The position numbers were made by a program, and so were the translations under genes. Shown piece after piece: positions 9,593 through 18,788 of a stretch of 64,000 nt of DNA. The DNA lies in assembly GCF_000262045.1 (NCBI RefSeq), contig NZ_AJVF01000041.1:496001-560000 (forward strand), read 5' to 3'. Source of the stretch: Bacillus siamensis KCTC 13613. Lineage in GTDB: Bacteria > Bacillota > Bacilli > Bacillales > Bacillaceae. The notes beneath the pieces are model-generated. The model was not told where the DNA came from and searched no databases. It saw nothing but the letters and a program-made list of their open reading frames with translations. Numbering within the stretch: the first letter of the stretch is position 1; each line of letters begins with the position of its first letter.

Positions 9593-10717
9593 ATGGCGGG
9601 AATTCGTGTCAAACCTGAAATAAAACGGCATATGAAAGATGTTGCACAGGTGCTTTCAATTGATAAAAAACTGTTGGAAGACGCCAATAAAACGGCGGAA
9701 AGCGATGAATTATTTTGTCCCGGCTTCCTCGTGAGCAGTCAGCCAGAATGTCCGATAGAAACGCTTAGCGGGCTTTCGCAATACATCCGGCACTGTGAAA
9801 GCATTCTTTCCGCTGATCAATGGGTGAAGGAAGAAAAGGTGTACGGCTCTCAATCGGTTTATGAAGAAATTGAGAAAATAACGGATGTCTTTCCGTTTGT
9901 CACGTGCCGTAAAATCGGCAGTTCCGTTTTGGGAAAACCGCTCTATGAGCTGAGAATAGGCGCGGATACGGCCGAGAGAAACGTGCATGTAAACGCCTCT
10001 TTTCATGCCAATGAATGGATTACCACGTCGGTTGCGATTAAATGGTGCAAAGAATATTGCGCGGCATTATGCGAAAATAAAACGGTTTTCGGACTTTCCG
10101 CTATTGATATATTCAGCCGGACATCCTTATCATTCGTTCCGCTCGTAAATCCTGACGGTGTGGATCTCGTACTTTACGGATGTGAAGATTTATCAGAAAA
10201 AAATGAATTTCTCAATGAATTAAATGAGCACCGCCCGGATTTCCGCGAATGGAAGGCGAATATAAACGGCGTTGATTTAAATAAACATTTCCCATCGAAT
10301 TGGGAGATTGAACAGAGGCGCAAACCGAAGGCTCCCTCGTACCGTGATTTTCCGGGCACGGCGCCGCTCACTGAACCGGAGGCGCAGGCGATGCACCGGC
10401 TGATAACGGAGCAGCCGCCTGACAGGCTGATCGCGCTTCATACACAGGGAGAAGAGATTTATTGGGGGTACGAAGGATGTGAACCGGAGCAATCATGTGA
10501 GGTCATCCGGGAGTTCGAAGCGATAAGCGGAAACCGCTATCAAGGTGTAAAAACCATTGACAGCCATGCCGGTTTCAGGGATTGGTTTATACAGCAATAC
10601 GGAAAAGAGGGCTATACCGTTGAGCTCGGGAAGGGGAAAAATCCTTTGCCTTTTCATCAGTTTTCGGATATTTATCAAGCGACGGAAGGAATATTGTGGA
10701 GGGCGCTTGTTTTTTGA
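9593..10717 (+). CDS. yqgT: Gamma-D-glutamyl-meso-diaminopimelate endopeptidase-like, M14 family
   Basis: Zinc carboxypeptidase-fold (M14) enzyme of the ENP1 type, expected to cut the gamma-D-Glu–diaminopimelate bond in cell-wall peptides. The zinc ligands are visible as FHANEW (His and Glu, near residue 140) and LIALHTQGEE (second His, near 280); the catalytic Glu is in YTVELGKG near 345. There is no signal peptide, so the protein may act on recycled muropeptides inside the cell or spore. The ATG six bases after ggggg is preferred over one six bases earlier. Confidence 0.85.
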   Translation: MAGIRVKPEIKRHMKDVAQVLSIDKKLLEDANKTAESDELFCPGFLVSSQPECPIETLSGLSQYIRHCESILSADQWVKEEKVYGSQSVYEEIEKITDVFPFVTCRKIGSSVLGKPLYELRIGADTAERNVHVNASFHANEWITTSVAIKWCKEYCAALCENKTVFGLSAIDIFSRTSLSFVPLVNPDGVDLVLYGCEDLSEKNEFLNELNEHRPDFREWKANINGVDLNKHFPSNWEIEQRRKPKAPSYRDFPGTAPLTEPEAQAMHRLITEQPPDRLIALHTQGEEIYWGYEGCEPEQSCEVIREFEAISGNRYQGVKTIDSHAGFRDWFIQQYGKEGYTVELGKGKNPLPFHQFSDIYQATEGILWRALVF

Positions 10718-10789
10718 GACATCTGTGAAATTTCTCATTTGTTTATATTAACAAATATGGGACAATAGAAAAGAATGGGGGGAAGGCTG

Positions 10790-11827
10790 GTGAGATACTT
10801 GTGTTGTGTTCTGCTGTCCGCGTTCGTTCTGTGTTTAGCGGCCTGTGAACCATCTCATCAGCAGCCTGACACAGACGTCTCAGCAAAAGCAGCAGAACAA
10901 AAAATCGTTCCGCTCAGTAAAAATGAAGCGGAGAAAACGGAAGGATGGCTGGATAACAGGACCATTCTGTATACAGCACATAATCAGCTGATGAAATATG
11001 ACCTTTTCAGCGGAAAATCCGAACCGCTCTGCGAAACAAAGGGCCATATTGTCAATGTAAAGATCAGCCTGAAAAAAAAGCTGATTCTCGTTCAGGTGAC
11101 AAACAGCGGACAGACTGAGCTTGTGCTCATGAACAAGCAGGGGAAAAGACTTTATCACAAAGCCTTTAACTCTTATGAGCTGGAGACGGCTTGGAATCCA
11201 TATGACCCGTACCAAATGATGATTACCGTTTTTTCTGAAACATGGGACTTCACAGCCTATACGGCCGATATGAAACGCGGCATTTTAAAAATGAGTCCCG
11301 TTCAGGCCCCTTTTGTCCATTGGACGTCCTCCGATGAATTTCAATATATTAAGCAAGGAAAAACGGAGGAAGAGGGCCCTTTATATTCTTATGATCTGGA
11401 GACGGCAAAAGAAAAAAGAGTGCTACAACATGTCATCTGGGCAGATTCCCGCCCGGGTATGATGCTTGCCGTCAGACAAACGGATAAACCGGACGGCAAC
11501 GGCGAGTTCCTTTTCCAAAAGCCGGCATCTGTGACACACCGCTTTCCTCTTCAAAAAAAGTATGAGAGCTTTGCGCCGATGGAATATGATTACGATCAGA
11601 CCCACAAGCGGTTTTACACGTTTAAGCCGGAGGGCCGGTTATACAGGCTGATCAGCTTTGACTTGGGGGACAAACGGGAGCGGACGGTGCTTAACAATAC
11701 GGAAATGGAACCGATTCAGATCTCTCCGAACGGGGAATACGCTTTATACGGCTTTACGTATGATCGTCTGATTTCACTGAAAACAGGACTGACAGAACCA
11801 ATCATAACAAATGAAAAAGGAGTTTGA
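10790..11827 (+). CDS. yqgU: YqgU, lipoprotein of unknown function
   Basis: 345 aa with a signal peptide and lipobox ending LAAC around residue 18, so it is predicted to be anchored on the outer face of the membrane. The body has repeated short beta-rich units (for example YSYDLETAKEK), which suggests a beta-propeller, consistent with the YqgU-like family. I prefer the GTG after ggggggaagg; an ATG five codons upstream overlaps that signal. The stop overlaps the ribosome binding region of yqgV. The role is unknown. Confidence 0.78.
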   Translation: MRYLCCVLLSAFVLCLAACEPSHQQPDTDVSAKAAEQKIVPLSKNEAEKTEGWLDNRTILYTAHNQLMKYDLFSGKSEPLCETKGHIVNVKISLKKKLILVQVTNSGQTELVLMNKQGKRLYHKAFNSYELETAWNPYDPYQMMITVFSETWDFTAYTADMKRGILKMSPVQAPFVHWTSSDEFQYIKQGKTEEEGPLYSYDLETAKEKRVLQHVIWADSRPGMMLAVRQTDKPDGNGEFLFQKPASVTHRFPLQKKYESFAPMEYDYDQTHKRFYTFKPEGRLYRLISFDLGDKRERTVLNNTEMEPIQISPNGEYALYGFTYDRLISLKTGLTEPIITNEKGV

Positions 11828-11832
11828 ATCAA

Positions 11833-12147
11833 ATGGCAATCGCAGATGTGACAATTATTCCGATCGGAACAAAAACACCGAGCGTCAGTGAGTATGTAGC
11901 GGACGTGCAAAAGATTTTGGAAGGCTACAAAGCAGCCGGCAAAATCAAATTTCAGCTCACACCGATGAACACTTTGATTGAAGGGGAGCTGAGCGACTTG
12001 TTCGCGGTCACTCAGGAGATCCACGAAGCCCCGTTCCAAAAAGGGCTGCACAGAGTGGCGACCAATATCCGCATTGATGACAGGCGTGATAAAGAAACGA
12101 CGCTGGAGAGCAAAATCAAAAGTGTCAGCAAACATTTGCAGCAATAA
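11833..12147 (+). CDS. yqgV: YqgV, MTH1187/YkoF-like thiamine-binding family protein
   Basis: 104 aa soluble protein of the DUF77 (MTH1187) family, beginning MAIADVTIIPIG and containing the TPMNTLIEG motif near residue 42. Family members bind thiamine-like ligands as small ferredoxin-fold oligomers; binding here is inferred from the family only. The ATG lies ten bases after aaaaaggag. It begins five bases after the yqgU stop, so the two are translationally close and probably one operon. Confidence 0.8.
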   Translation: MAIADVTIIPIGTKTPSVSEYVADVQKILEGYKAAGKIKFQLTPMNTLIEGELSDLFAVTQEIHEAPFQKGLHRVATNIRIDDRRDKETTLESKIKSVSKHLQQ

Positions 12148-12152
12148 AAAAT

Positions 12153-12184
12153 AAGCCTGTATCCTAATGGATACAGGCTTTTAA
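12153..12184. terminator. Bidirectional terminator between yqgV and yqgW
   Basis: Perfect stem AAGCCTGTATCC / GGATACAGGCTT with a TAAT loop, A-run before and T-run after. It overlaps the last codon of yqgW. Confidence 0.85.
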
Positions 12185-12357
12185 TGTGCAGTCGGATATC
12201 CGCTTGTAACAACGGTCATTACGGTAAACCAGCCGAACACGCCCAGTGTGGCGGCGGCTAACAAAAATCCCAGGATATTTCTCTGTCTGACAGCCCGCAG
12301 GACTCCTAACACAGCTAATAATGCGACAAGGCCGAAGATTACAACAAGTAACATCAT
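12181..12357 (-). CDS. yqgW: YqgW, small membrane protein
   Basis: 58 aa with two hydrophobic helices (about residues 2–20 and 27–48) joined by a short basic turn (RAVRQR). Two adjacent ATGs follow gggggag; either could start the protein, making it 57 or 58 aa. It matches the position and length of B. subtilis YqgW. No function is known. Confidence 0.75.
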   Translation of the reverse strand: MMLLVVIFGLVALLAVLGVLRAVRQRNILGFLLAAATLGVFGWFTVMTVVTSGYPTAH

Positions 12358-12508
12358 GCTCCCCCTTTGTCATTGGAACCTGAAAATCTTTCCATTTTAT
12401 TTTAACCGTTTTCATTTTGTTTGTCGATAGTGTTTTCCCAGCCGCATTCATTGAATCTTCGGCAGAAAACCTTCATAATAAGGGCATATACATAAAGAGG
12501 TGATAAAA

Positions 12509-13147
12509 GTGAAATGGAGACGAATGCCGGCCGGTCCGATTCAGGCAAACGCCTATTTTCTCGTCAGCGAGGATCAATCTTGTCTAATTTTCGATCCGGG
12601 CGGGGAAGCGGACAAACTCAACAATTACATAAAAGAAAACAATTTGAAGCCGCTTGCGATCTTGCTGACGCACGCCCATTTTGACCATATCGGCGCGCTT
12701 GACGAGGTAAGAGACAGATGGGATGTTCCCGTATATCTTCACAAAAATGAAGAAAAGTGGCTGGAGGACTCTTCCTTAAACGGATCAGGCATATTGCGCG
12801 GCATCGCTGTCACGGCACGGCCCGCCGATCGGCTGATTGAAGGCGACGGCATATTGGACATCGGCCCTTTCCATTTGGAGACGCTGTTTACGCCGGGACA
12901 TTCACCTGGAAGCGTTTCTTATTATGTGAAGGACGCTGATTTGGTGATTTCAGGCGATGTGCTCTTTCAGGGAGGCATCGGCCGGACGGATTTACATGGA
13001 GGAAATCAGGACGTATTGCTTGATTCCATCCATCAAAAACTGCTCACGCTTCCCGGACATACACTTGTGTTAAGCGGTCATGGCGCGGAAACGGACATCC
13101 AGACAGAGCAGGAGCGAAATCCGTTTATTAATGGATTTTCATTGTAA
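12509..13147 (+). CDS. yqgX: YqgX, metallo-beta-lactamase fold hydrolase
   Basis: 212 aa glyoxalase II-like MBL-fold hydrolase. The metal motif THAHFDHIGAL is near residue 55, a further His is in TPGHSPGS near 130, and an Asp in ISGDVLF near 150 completes the two-metal site. The substrate is not determined by sequence. The GTG start follows agaggtgat at good spacing; the GTG within that signal is rejected. It is a single gene with its own bidirectional terminator. Confidence 0.88.
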   Translation: MKWRRMPAGPIQANAYFLVSEDQSCLIFDPGGEADKLNNYIKENNLKPLAILLTHAHFDHIGALDEVRDRWDVPVYLHKNEEKWLEDSSLNGSGILRGIAVTARPADRLIEGDGILDIGPFHLETLFTPGHSPGSVSYYVKDADLVISGDVLFQGGIGRTDLHGGNQDVLLDSIHQKLLTLPGHTLVLSGHGAETDIQTEQERNPFINGFSL

Positions 13148-13151
13148 ACGA

Positions 13152-13183
13152 AAAAAGACAGACCGTAATCGGTCTGTCTTTTT
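13152..13183. terminator. Bidirectional terminator between yqgX and yqgY
   Basis: AAAAAGACAGACCG / CGGTCTGTCTTTTT stem with a TAAT loop. Confidence 0.85.
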
Positions 13184-13186
13184 CAG

Positions 13187-13432
13187 TCAGTGGGTTCCGC
13201 CGCCCGGTGTCATAATAAAAATAGAGTAATATGTAAATCCGGCGAAAAATACGGTTAAGTACGCTCCGAAAATATAAATATACATCCGCTCAGTCAGATT
13301 CAAATAAGAAAGAAATACAAAAAAGATCGTCTGTCCAAAAAACAAAAGAGATGCGTCTTTCATGCCGCCTAAAAAAAACATGACTGCAAAAATCCCCGTC
13401 CAAAATCCTAACACCCGGAACATGCGATTCAT
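13187..13432 (-). CDS. yqgY: YqgY, small membrane protein
   Basis: 81 aa with about three hydrophobic helices and a Gly/Pro/His C-terminus (TPGGGTH). A ggggataagg precedes the ATG. It corresponds to B. subtilis YqgY in place and size; function unknown. Confidence 0.75.
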   Translation of the reverse strand: MNRMFRVLGFWTGIFAVMFFLGGMKDASLLFFGQTIFFVFLSYLNLTERMYIYIFGAYLTVFFAGFTYYSIFIMTPGGGTH

Positions 13433-13596
13433 TCCTTATCCCCTCCCGAGAGTCTATCTGAAGTTTATTATAATAGATCGGCAGTTAAAATGTAAACATT
13501 TTCATGATTATATTTATTGTGGAATTTATGTCTTTCCCTGTGTTTTATATCTTATGCCGTTCTCTAAAAAAGATCCGAAAAATCTTTTTGAAATAC

Positions 13597-13622
13597 GTTT
13601 AGCGAAAAAAAGTTCAGGGTAC
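13597..13622 (+). promoter_or_regulatory. SigB-type promoter of mgsR
   Basis: GTTTAG, 14 bases, then GGGTAC: an almost ideal match to the general-stress SigB consensus (GTTTAA–N14–GGGTAT). It lies about 45 bases before the mgsR start, in line with MgsR being SigB-controlled in B. subtilis. Confidence 0.8.
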
Positions 13623-13668
13623 TTATGTTAACAAAGAGACGGATAATCCGAGGGAGGAATTTTTAAAA

Positions 13669-14049
13669 ATGAAAGATCTTATTTTTTATTCATACCCGAG
13701 CTGCACATCATGCCGAAAAACGAAACATTGGTTAAAAGCCCACAATATTGACTTTCAAGAGCGCCACCTATTCAGGGAGACACCGTCAATTGATGAATTG
13801 AAGCAAATCTTATCCTTAACAACCGAAGGAATTGATGAAATATTAGCGACGAGGAGCCAAACATTTAAAAACCTCAACCTGAACATTGAAGAAATGACTG
13901 TAAATGAAGTGCTGAAGCTTTTGATTGAAAAGCCGAAGCTGCTGCGGCGTCCGATCCTGATCGATCGCAAAAAGCTTGTTGTCGGATATAATCCAGGAGA
14001 ATTGATGAAGCTGACGAAGAAAAAAACGGTACATCAATCTGTATCATAA
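13669..14049 (+). CDS. mgsR: MgsR, Spx-family stress regulator
   Basis: 126 aa ArsC/Spx-family transcription factor that binds RNA polymerase to modulate a subset of the general stress response. The redox switch CTSC is at residues 12–15, and the Spx-family RRPI stretch is near residue 94. The gggagg before the ATG gives a firm start. The SigB promoter immediately upstream and the neighbouring rsbRD link it to the general stress response. Confidence 0.92.
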   Translation: MKDLIFYSYPSCTSCRKTKHWLKAHNIDFQERHLFRETPSIDELKQILSLTTEGIDEILATRSQTFKNLNLNIEEMTVNEVLKLLIEKPKLLRRPILIDRKKLVVGYNPGELMKLTKKKTVHQSVS

Positions 14050-14050
14050 G

Positions 14051-14102
14051 AAAAAAACGAAGATCCGCTGATCAAACATTATCAGCTAATCTTCGTTTTT
14101 TG
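14051..14102 (+). terminator. Terminator of mgsR
   Basis: AAAACGAAGAT..GCTGAT pairs with ATCAGC..ATCTTCGTTTT, ending in a T-run; it also lies just past the 3' end of the tRNA on the other strand. Confidence 0.8.
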
Positions 14103-14113
14103 CGGTTCCAGGA

Positions 14114-14184
14114 CTGGGCTAGCTGGATTCGAACCAACGATCACGGAGTCAAAGTCCATTGCCTTACCGCTTGGCTATAGCCCA
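14114..14184 (-). tRNA. trnQ-Gln: tRNA-Gln (anticodon TTG)
   Basis: On the minus strand a full cloverleaf reads TGGGCTA acceptor, D-arm with AGCGGTAA, anticodon stem ATGGA/TCCGT around CTTTGAC (anticodon TTG), a short variable loop, T-arm GTTGG-TTCGAAT-CCAGC and the 3' acceptor TAGCCCA plus discriminator G. It is 71 nt without CCA. The next bases are TCC, so CCA is not encoded and would be added enzymatically. It is a solitary tRNA gene between mgsR and rsbRD. Confidence 0.95.
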
Positions 14185-14257
14185 TCGAATGCTAATTACA
14201 GTATGTGCATCCGGCGCCGGTTTATACATACAAGTCAGATTTGAATGGAGGAAACCC

Positions 14258-15088
14258 GTGAAACATTTAAATGAAGTATTATCTCAAGTATTAATGGAAG
14301 AATCAGGCGAAATCATACGTGAATGGCTGCTCATCCACGAACCGGGGCGGCCTTCAGATGAGCGGAAAGCGGAAACGCAGCACCGCCTGTTAATTGAAAT
14401 CGTTGCCGGCATTTTATCGGGGAAAGACGGCGAAGAAGAGGAGCTGACAAAGTGGGCGCTGCAGTTCGCAAGAGACAGGGCCGTGCATGAAGTCCCGGTC
14501 TATGAAAGCGTCGCAAGCTTTAAGGAGTTCCGGAGATTGGTCTGGAACCGCATACAGACATGCAGTGAAACGATGTCTGAAAAGCTTGATACAAATGCGG
14601 TATTTACATGGGGAGAGAAGCTGAACCAAGCAATTGACCATATGATTGAAGTATTTACAGAGGAATATCATAAAGTGACGATAACGCAATTAAACGCCCA
14701 AAAAGAAATGATTAACGAACTAAGTGCGCCGATTATGCCGATTGCCGACGGTATTGGAATTTTGCCGCTTGTCGGCGAAATTGACACTTACCGGGCAAAA
14801 ATGATTTTGGAATCGGTGCTTGACCAATGTTCTTCGCTCCGGCTTTCTTATTTATTTCTAGATATATCAGGTGTGCCGATTGTGGATACGATGGTCGCTT
14901 ATCAAATTTTTAAAGTGATTGACAGCACAAAACTTCTTGGCATAGAAACGACAATCTCAGGCATTCGGCCGGAAATCGCGCAAACCGTCGTGAAGCTCGG
15001 CATCGACTTTTCTCAGGTGAAAACAGAGCAGAGTCTGGCGAAGGCGCTGGCAAAAAACGGTTTTGTCGTAAAAGAATCATTAAGATGA
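14258..15088 (+). CDS. rsbRD: RsbRD (YqhA), stressosome co-antagonist
   Basis: 276 aa RsbR-family protein that joins RsbS in the stressosome feeding environmental signals to SigB. It has a variable N-terminal non-heme globin-like half and a C-terminal STAS domain from about residue 160. The phosphorylation-site region reads FLDISGVPIVDT near residue 205. The GTG start follows ggaggaa; the frame stays open upstream through the tRNA gene, which cannot be coding. Confidence 0.88.
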   Translation: MKHLNEVLSQVLMEESGEIIREWLLIHEPGRPSDERKAETQHRLLIEIVAGILSGKDGEEEELTKWALQFARDRAVHEVPVYESVASFKEFRRLVWNRIQTCSETMSEKLDTNAVFTWGEKLNQAIDHMIEVFTEEYHKVTITQLNAQKEMINELSAPIMPIADGIGILPLVGEIDTYRAKMILESVLDQCSSLRLSYLFLDISGVPIVDTMVAYQIFKVIDSTKLLGIETTISGIRPEIAQTVVKLGIDFSQVKTEQSLAKALAKNGFVVKESLR

Positions 15089-15091
15089 TAT

Positions 15092-15137
15092 AAAGCTGAA
15101 TGGCCGAGAGGGATTCCCCCCTCAGCTATTCAGCTTT
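15092..15137. terminator. Shared terminator of rsbRD and yqhB
   Basis: Long stem AAAGCTGAAT.GC.GAG.GGG / CCCCTC.GC.ATTCAGCTTT between convergent genes. It overlaps the last codons of yqhB. Confidence 0.75.
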
Positions 15138-16427
15138 GTCAGCTTCAATCGTAATGATATGATGGCTGTCGATTTCTTTTACTGTAAATGTGTACCCTTC
15201 AAAATCAATGGTGCTTCCGGGTTTTGCATCAATATGCTGAGTAAGGAACCAGCCCCCGAGTGTATCGACTTGATCGGCCGTAATCTCAGTTCCGAGTACG
15301 TCATTGACGTCACTTATCAGCAATTTGGCGTTGAGAAGATAACGGCTGTCTCCAAGCTTTTGAACGGAAGGTGTCTCATCCGTATCAAATTCGTCCCGGA
15401 TCTCGCCGACGATCTCTTCAATGATGTCTTCCACGGTTACTAACCCCGCGGTTCCGCCGTACTCATCAATGAGAATGGCCATATGGGCGTGTTCTCGCTG
15501 CATTTTAACGAACAATTGATAAATCGGGATCGTCTCAATCACGTGGATGGCCGGCTGAATGTAAGGGCTGAGCTCGTGTTTTGTAAACGATGCCCCTTCA
15601 GACAGGAATCTGAATAAAACTTCTTTTATATTGATGATGCCGACAACATGATCTTTATCTCCCTTTACGACAGGATACCGGGTATATTTATTTGTTTTGA
15701 TAATGTCGCGGAGCTTATGTCCTGATCCGCTGTCTAACGGCAGGCTCACCATTTCATTCCGGGGCACCATGATTTCTTTCGCAGTGCGCTTATCAAATGT
15801 GAAAATGTTATTTACGTAATGCAGCTCGCTTTTTTTAATCATGCCGCTTCGGTAGCTTTCAGCAAGCAGCACCCGCAATTCTTCTTCCGTATAAGCCATT
15901 TCATGTTCTGAAGCCGGCTTCAAGCCGAACAGGGCTGTAATCAGGCGGGCGGAATGGTTAAGCAGCCAGATGAACGGAAACATTAACTTATAAAACAAAA
16001 TGATCGGTCTGGCAAACAAAAGCGTAATCCGCTCGGCTTTTTGAATGGCAAAACTTTTCGGGGCGAGTTCACCGATGACAACATTCACATATGTAACAAG
16101 CAAAAATGCGATAATCAGTGACAGTACATGGGAAACCGCTTCATGAAGCCCGGTTTTTAAAAATAACGGCTGAAGCATTGCTTTGACTGTCGGTTCACCA
16201 AGCCAGCCGAGTCCCAAGGCGGTTACGGTGATGCCCAATTGGCACGCCGATAAATATTCATCAAGGTGTGTAATGACATGCTTGGCTGCTTTTGCCCCTT
16301 TCACACCTTCCTGAATGAGCTGATTGATGCGGGAGCGCCTTGCTTTAACGATTGAAAACTCGATGGCGACAAAACACGCCGTTAATAAAATAAATAGTAC
16401 GATGGCAGTCAGTTTGATGATATACAA
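15126..16427 (-). CDS. yqhB: YqhB, CorC/HlyC-type CBS-domain membrane protein
   Basis: 433 aa. The DUF21 membrane domain (about residues 1–190) has four helices, followed by a CBS pair (about 205–330) and a C-terminal CorC_HlyC domain (about 345–430). Family members are proposed divalent-cation (Mg2+) transporters or modulators. The start is a TTG seven bases after ggaagg. It is divergent from the CorA gene, so two possible magnesium transport proteins share one promoter region. Confidence 0.85.
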   Translation of the reverse strand: MYIIKLTAIVLFILLTACFVAIEFSIVKARRSRINQLIQEGVKGAKAAKHVITHLDEYLSACQLGITVTALGLGWLGEPTVKAMLQPLFLKTGLHEAVSHVLSLIIAFLLVTYVNVVIGELAPKSFAIQKAERITLLFARPIILFYKLMFPFIWLLNHSARLITALFGLKPASEHEMAYTEEELRVLLAESYRSGMIKKSELHYVNNIFTFDKRTAKEIMVPRNEMVSLPLDSGSGHKLRDIIKTNKYTRYPVVKGDKDHVVGIINIKEVLFRFLSEGASFTKHELSPYIQPAIHVIETIPIYQLFVKMQREHAHMAILIDEYGGTAGLVTVEDIIEEIVGEIRDEFDTDETPSVQKLGDSRYLLNAKLLISDVNDVLGTEITADQVDTLGGWFLTQHIDAKPGSTIDFEGYTFTVKEIDSHHIITIEADKAE

Positions 16428-16574
16428 TGTAACGCCTTCCGCGAAGGAAGGCTTGCACCTCCCTTTTTTCGGAATAATACCACTCTGGAAAGCTGCTCAA
16501 ACATCAAACCTGGTTTAGCCTGCTTCATTTACGGTAATTAAAAACAAGAAAGCGAAACTGGAGGCTGACAAGAG

Positions 16575-17525
16575 ATGAAGATACATTCGGGGACGGACTG
16601 GTTTTGGTACCAGCTCGGTCCGCATGAAAAAGCGGAAGCAAAAAAAATGATCCACCACAATCACTGGCCGCAATGCGAAAAGTGGTTTGAACATGAAAAC
16701 CATATAAACTTTCTGCGCGCAGATACAAATGATCCAAATAATGAAGCAGTTTTCGGATCTTTAATCTATCATCAAGGATTAGATGATGAAAAAAACCATA
16801 CCGTATTTCACTTTTATATTACGAGAGACTTCTTTTTTACGATTAATTTTGATTTTTCGCTGCTGCGCGGTGTAAAAGAAAAGCATGCCACACAGCAGAT
16901 TCAAACCTGTGAAAATCCGATTGAAGGCTTTTTTGTTCTGCTGGGAGAGCTGATGAATTCCTACCTGATCGGACTGGATGAATTTGAAGTTAAGCAGCGG
17001 ACGCTCAAATGGCAGATTCATGATGACAACAGCAAAGGAATCTTGGAAAACGTGCATAAGCTGCGCCATGAGCTGTTCATTTGGAAAGGCCTTACACTGG
17101 GGGCTAAAAAAGTGGAAATGGCTTTAAAAGAAGCGTTTCTTCCGAAAAATGACAGGCAGAAAGATTACCTCAGGGCTCATCAAAAGATGGAGAGAGGGAT
17201 TACATATATCAATGAGTTCGATCAGGAGCTGAGCAATCTGCTGCATGCCGAGGAAGTCATCACCTCTCAAAGAGGAAATGAAATTGTAAAAGCATTGACG
17301 ATCTTTACAACTCTCTTTACACCGATGACGGCACTTGGCGCTCTCTGGGGGATGAACTTTGATAATATGCCGGAGCTTCATTGGAAATATTCGTATATTT
17401 GTTCCATCGTGCTTATTATCGTATCCACCCTGCTGATTTACATTTATCTGCGGCAGAAGGGGTGGACAGGGGATATTCTGCGGGAGAATCAAAAGAAATA
17501 TTTGCGGAAAGAAAAGAAACGCTAA
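16575..17525 (+). CDS. yqxL: CorA-family Mg2+ transporter
   Basis: 316 aa. The large N-terminal cytoplasmic domain is followed by two C-terminal membrane helices. The hallmark GMN motif (LWGMNFDNMPELHW) sits at the end of the first helix near residue 260, and the tail is strongly basic. All features match a CorA divalent-cation channel. A ggaggctgac precedes the ATG. A hairpin terminator separates it from comGA. Confidence 0.9.
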   Translation: MKIHSGTDWFWYQLGPHEKAEAKKMIHHNHWPQCEKWFEHENHINFLRADTNDPNNEAVFGSLIYHQGLDDEKNHTVFHFYITRDFFFTINFDFSLLRGVKEKHATQQIQTCENPIEGFFVLLGELMNSYLIGLDEFEVKQRTLKWQIHDDNSKGILENVHKLRHELFIWKGLTLGAKKVEMALKEAFLPKNDRQKDYLRAHQKMERGITYINEFDQELSNLLHAEEVITSQRGNEIVKALTIFTTLFTPMTALGALWGMNFDNMPELHWKYSYICSIVLIIVSTLLIYIYLRQKGWTGDILRENQKKYLRKEKKR

Positions 17526-17528
17526 GGA

Positions 17529-17552
17529 GAGCAGGCACATGCCTGCTTTTTT
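17529..17552 (+). terminator. Terminator of the corA-type gene
   Basis: AGCAGGC / GCCTGCT hairpin with a T-run. Confidence 0.8.
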
Positions 17553-17644
17553 GGCGGCCGAAAATGACTGAATGGTTCCGGATTTCATTCAGTAAATCAA
17601 TATCATGCAGCTGATTTTTGATTTTTTTACGTTTTACACTGTGT

Positions 17645-17693
17645 AAAAAGCATTATTTCTCTTTTGCCGGCTCTTGTCTATTTGATTTACAAT
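17645..17693 (+). promoter_or_regulatory. comG promoter and possible ComK half-site
   Basis: TTGCCG, 18 bases, TACAAT forms a plausible SigA promoter about 25 bases before comGA. Immediately upstream, AAAA–N5–ATTT resembles one ComK A/T box (AAAA–N5–TTTT). I did not find an equally good second box. Confidence 0.45.
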
Positions 17694-17717
17694 ACGTGTC
17701 GGAAGGAGGGAAATCTT

Positions 17718-18788
17718 ATGGAGAATATTGAAACATACAGCAGGAACATTATAAACGAGGCCTATACGGCAAGAGCTTCAGATATACACATTGTGCCGCG
17801 TGAAAGGGATGCTTTCATTCATTTTCGCATTGGTCATGCTCTTGTGAAAACAAGAGTCTTAAAAAAAGAGGAATGCGTAAGGCTTATTTCTCATTTTAAG
17901 TTTTTATCGGCGATGGATATAGGAGAAAGACGAAAGCCGCAAAACGGATCACTGTCTCTGCCGCTTCCATCCGAAACCGTTCATTTAAGGATGTCAACCT
18001 TACCGACAATGAATGATGAAAGTCTTGTCATCAGGCTTTTGCCTAAGCGGCAGATTCCCCCTCTGGATAAACTGTCCTTATTCCCGGGGGCAGGCGCCGC
18101 ACTCTTGTCCTTTCTGAAGCATTCCCACGGCCTGATTCTTTTTACCGGTCCGACCGGATCTGGAAAAACGACCACTCTCTACTCGCTTGTCAATTATGCA
18201 AAACGTCATTTTAACCGGCGGATTGTCACGCTTGAAGATCCCGTAGAAACGAGAGATGAAGATGTTTTACAAGTTCAGGTGAATGAAAAAGCCGGAGTCA
18301 CATACTCCGCCGGTTTAAAAGCGATTTTAAGACATGACCCCGATATGATCATCTTAGGGGAAATCAGGGATGCCGAGACGGCTGAAATCGCAGTCCGCGC
18401 GGCTATGACGGGGCATCTTGTTCTTTCAAGCTTGCATACAAGAGATGCTAAAGGCGCTATATACAGGCTGCTGGAGTTTGGGGTGAACATGACGGAAATT
18501 GAACAAACCGTTATTGCCATTGCCGCTCAGCGTCTGGTTGATTTAACGTGTCCGTTTTGCAAAGCGGAAAACTGTTCCGTGTACTGCCGGCTGTACAGGC
18601 AGACGCGCCGTGCGGGAATCTATGAACTGCTTTACGGGAAAAATCTCACCCAATGCTTTCAGGAAGCAAAAGGAGAGCACGCCAATTTTCAATATCAGAC
18701 ACTCCGCAGGCTGATCCGAAAAGGAATCGCGCTCGGCTATGTCACGACTGACAACTACGATCGGTGGGTGTATCATGAAGCGGATTAA
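17718..18788 (+). CDS. comGA: ComGA, traffic ATPase for competence pseudopilus
   Basis: 356 aa secretion ATPase that drives assembly of the transformation pseudopilus at the inner membrane. Walker A (GPTGSGKT) is at residues 144–151, the Asp box and Walker B region (LILGEIRDAET) follow near 215, with the His box after that. A C-terminal cysteine cluster (CPFCKAENC) may bind zinc. Start chosen at the ATG after ggaaggaggg. It overlaps comGB by 14 bases. Confidence 0.95.
   Translation: MENIETYSRNIINEAYTARASDIHIVPRERDAFIHFRIGHALVKTRVLKKEECVRLISHFKFLSAMDIGERRKPQNGSLSLPLPSETVHLRMSTLPTMNDESLVIRLLPKRQIPPLDKLSLFPGAGAALLSFLKHSHGLILFTGPTGSGKTTTLYSLVNYAKRHFNRRIVTLEDPVETRDEDVLQVQVNEKAGVTYSAGLKAILRHDPDMIILGEIRDAETAEIAVRAAMTGHLVLSSLHTRDAKGAIYRLLEFGVNMTEIEQTVIAIAAQRLVDLTCPFCKAENCSVYCRLYRQTRRAGIYELLYGKNLTQCFQEAKGEHANFQYQTLRRLIRKGIALGYVTTDNYDRWVYHEAD

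Noticed and set aside
14159..14257. Open frame extending rsbRD upstream by 33 codons
   Set aside because: It runs through the tRNA-Gln gene; the GTG at 14258 has a proper ggaggaa and gives the family N-terminus.
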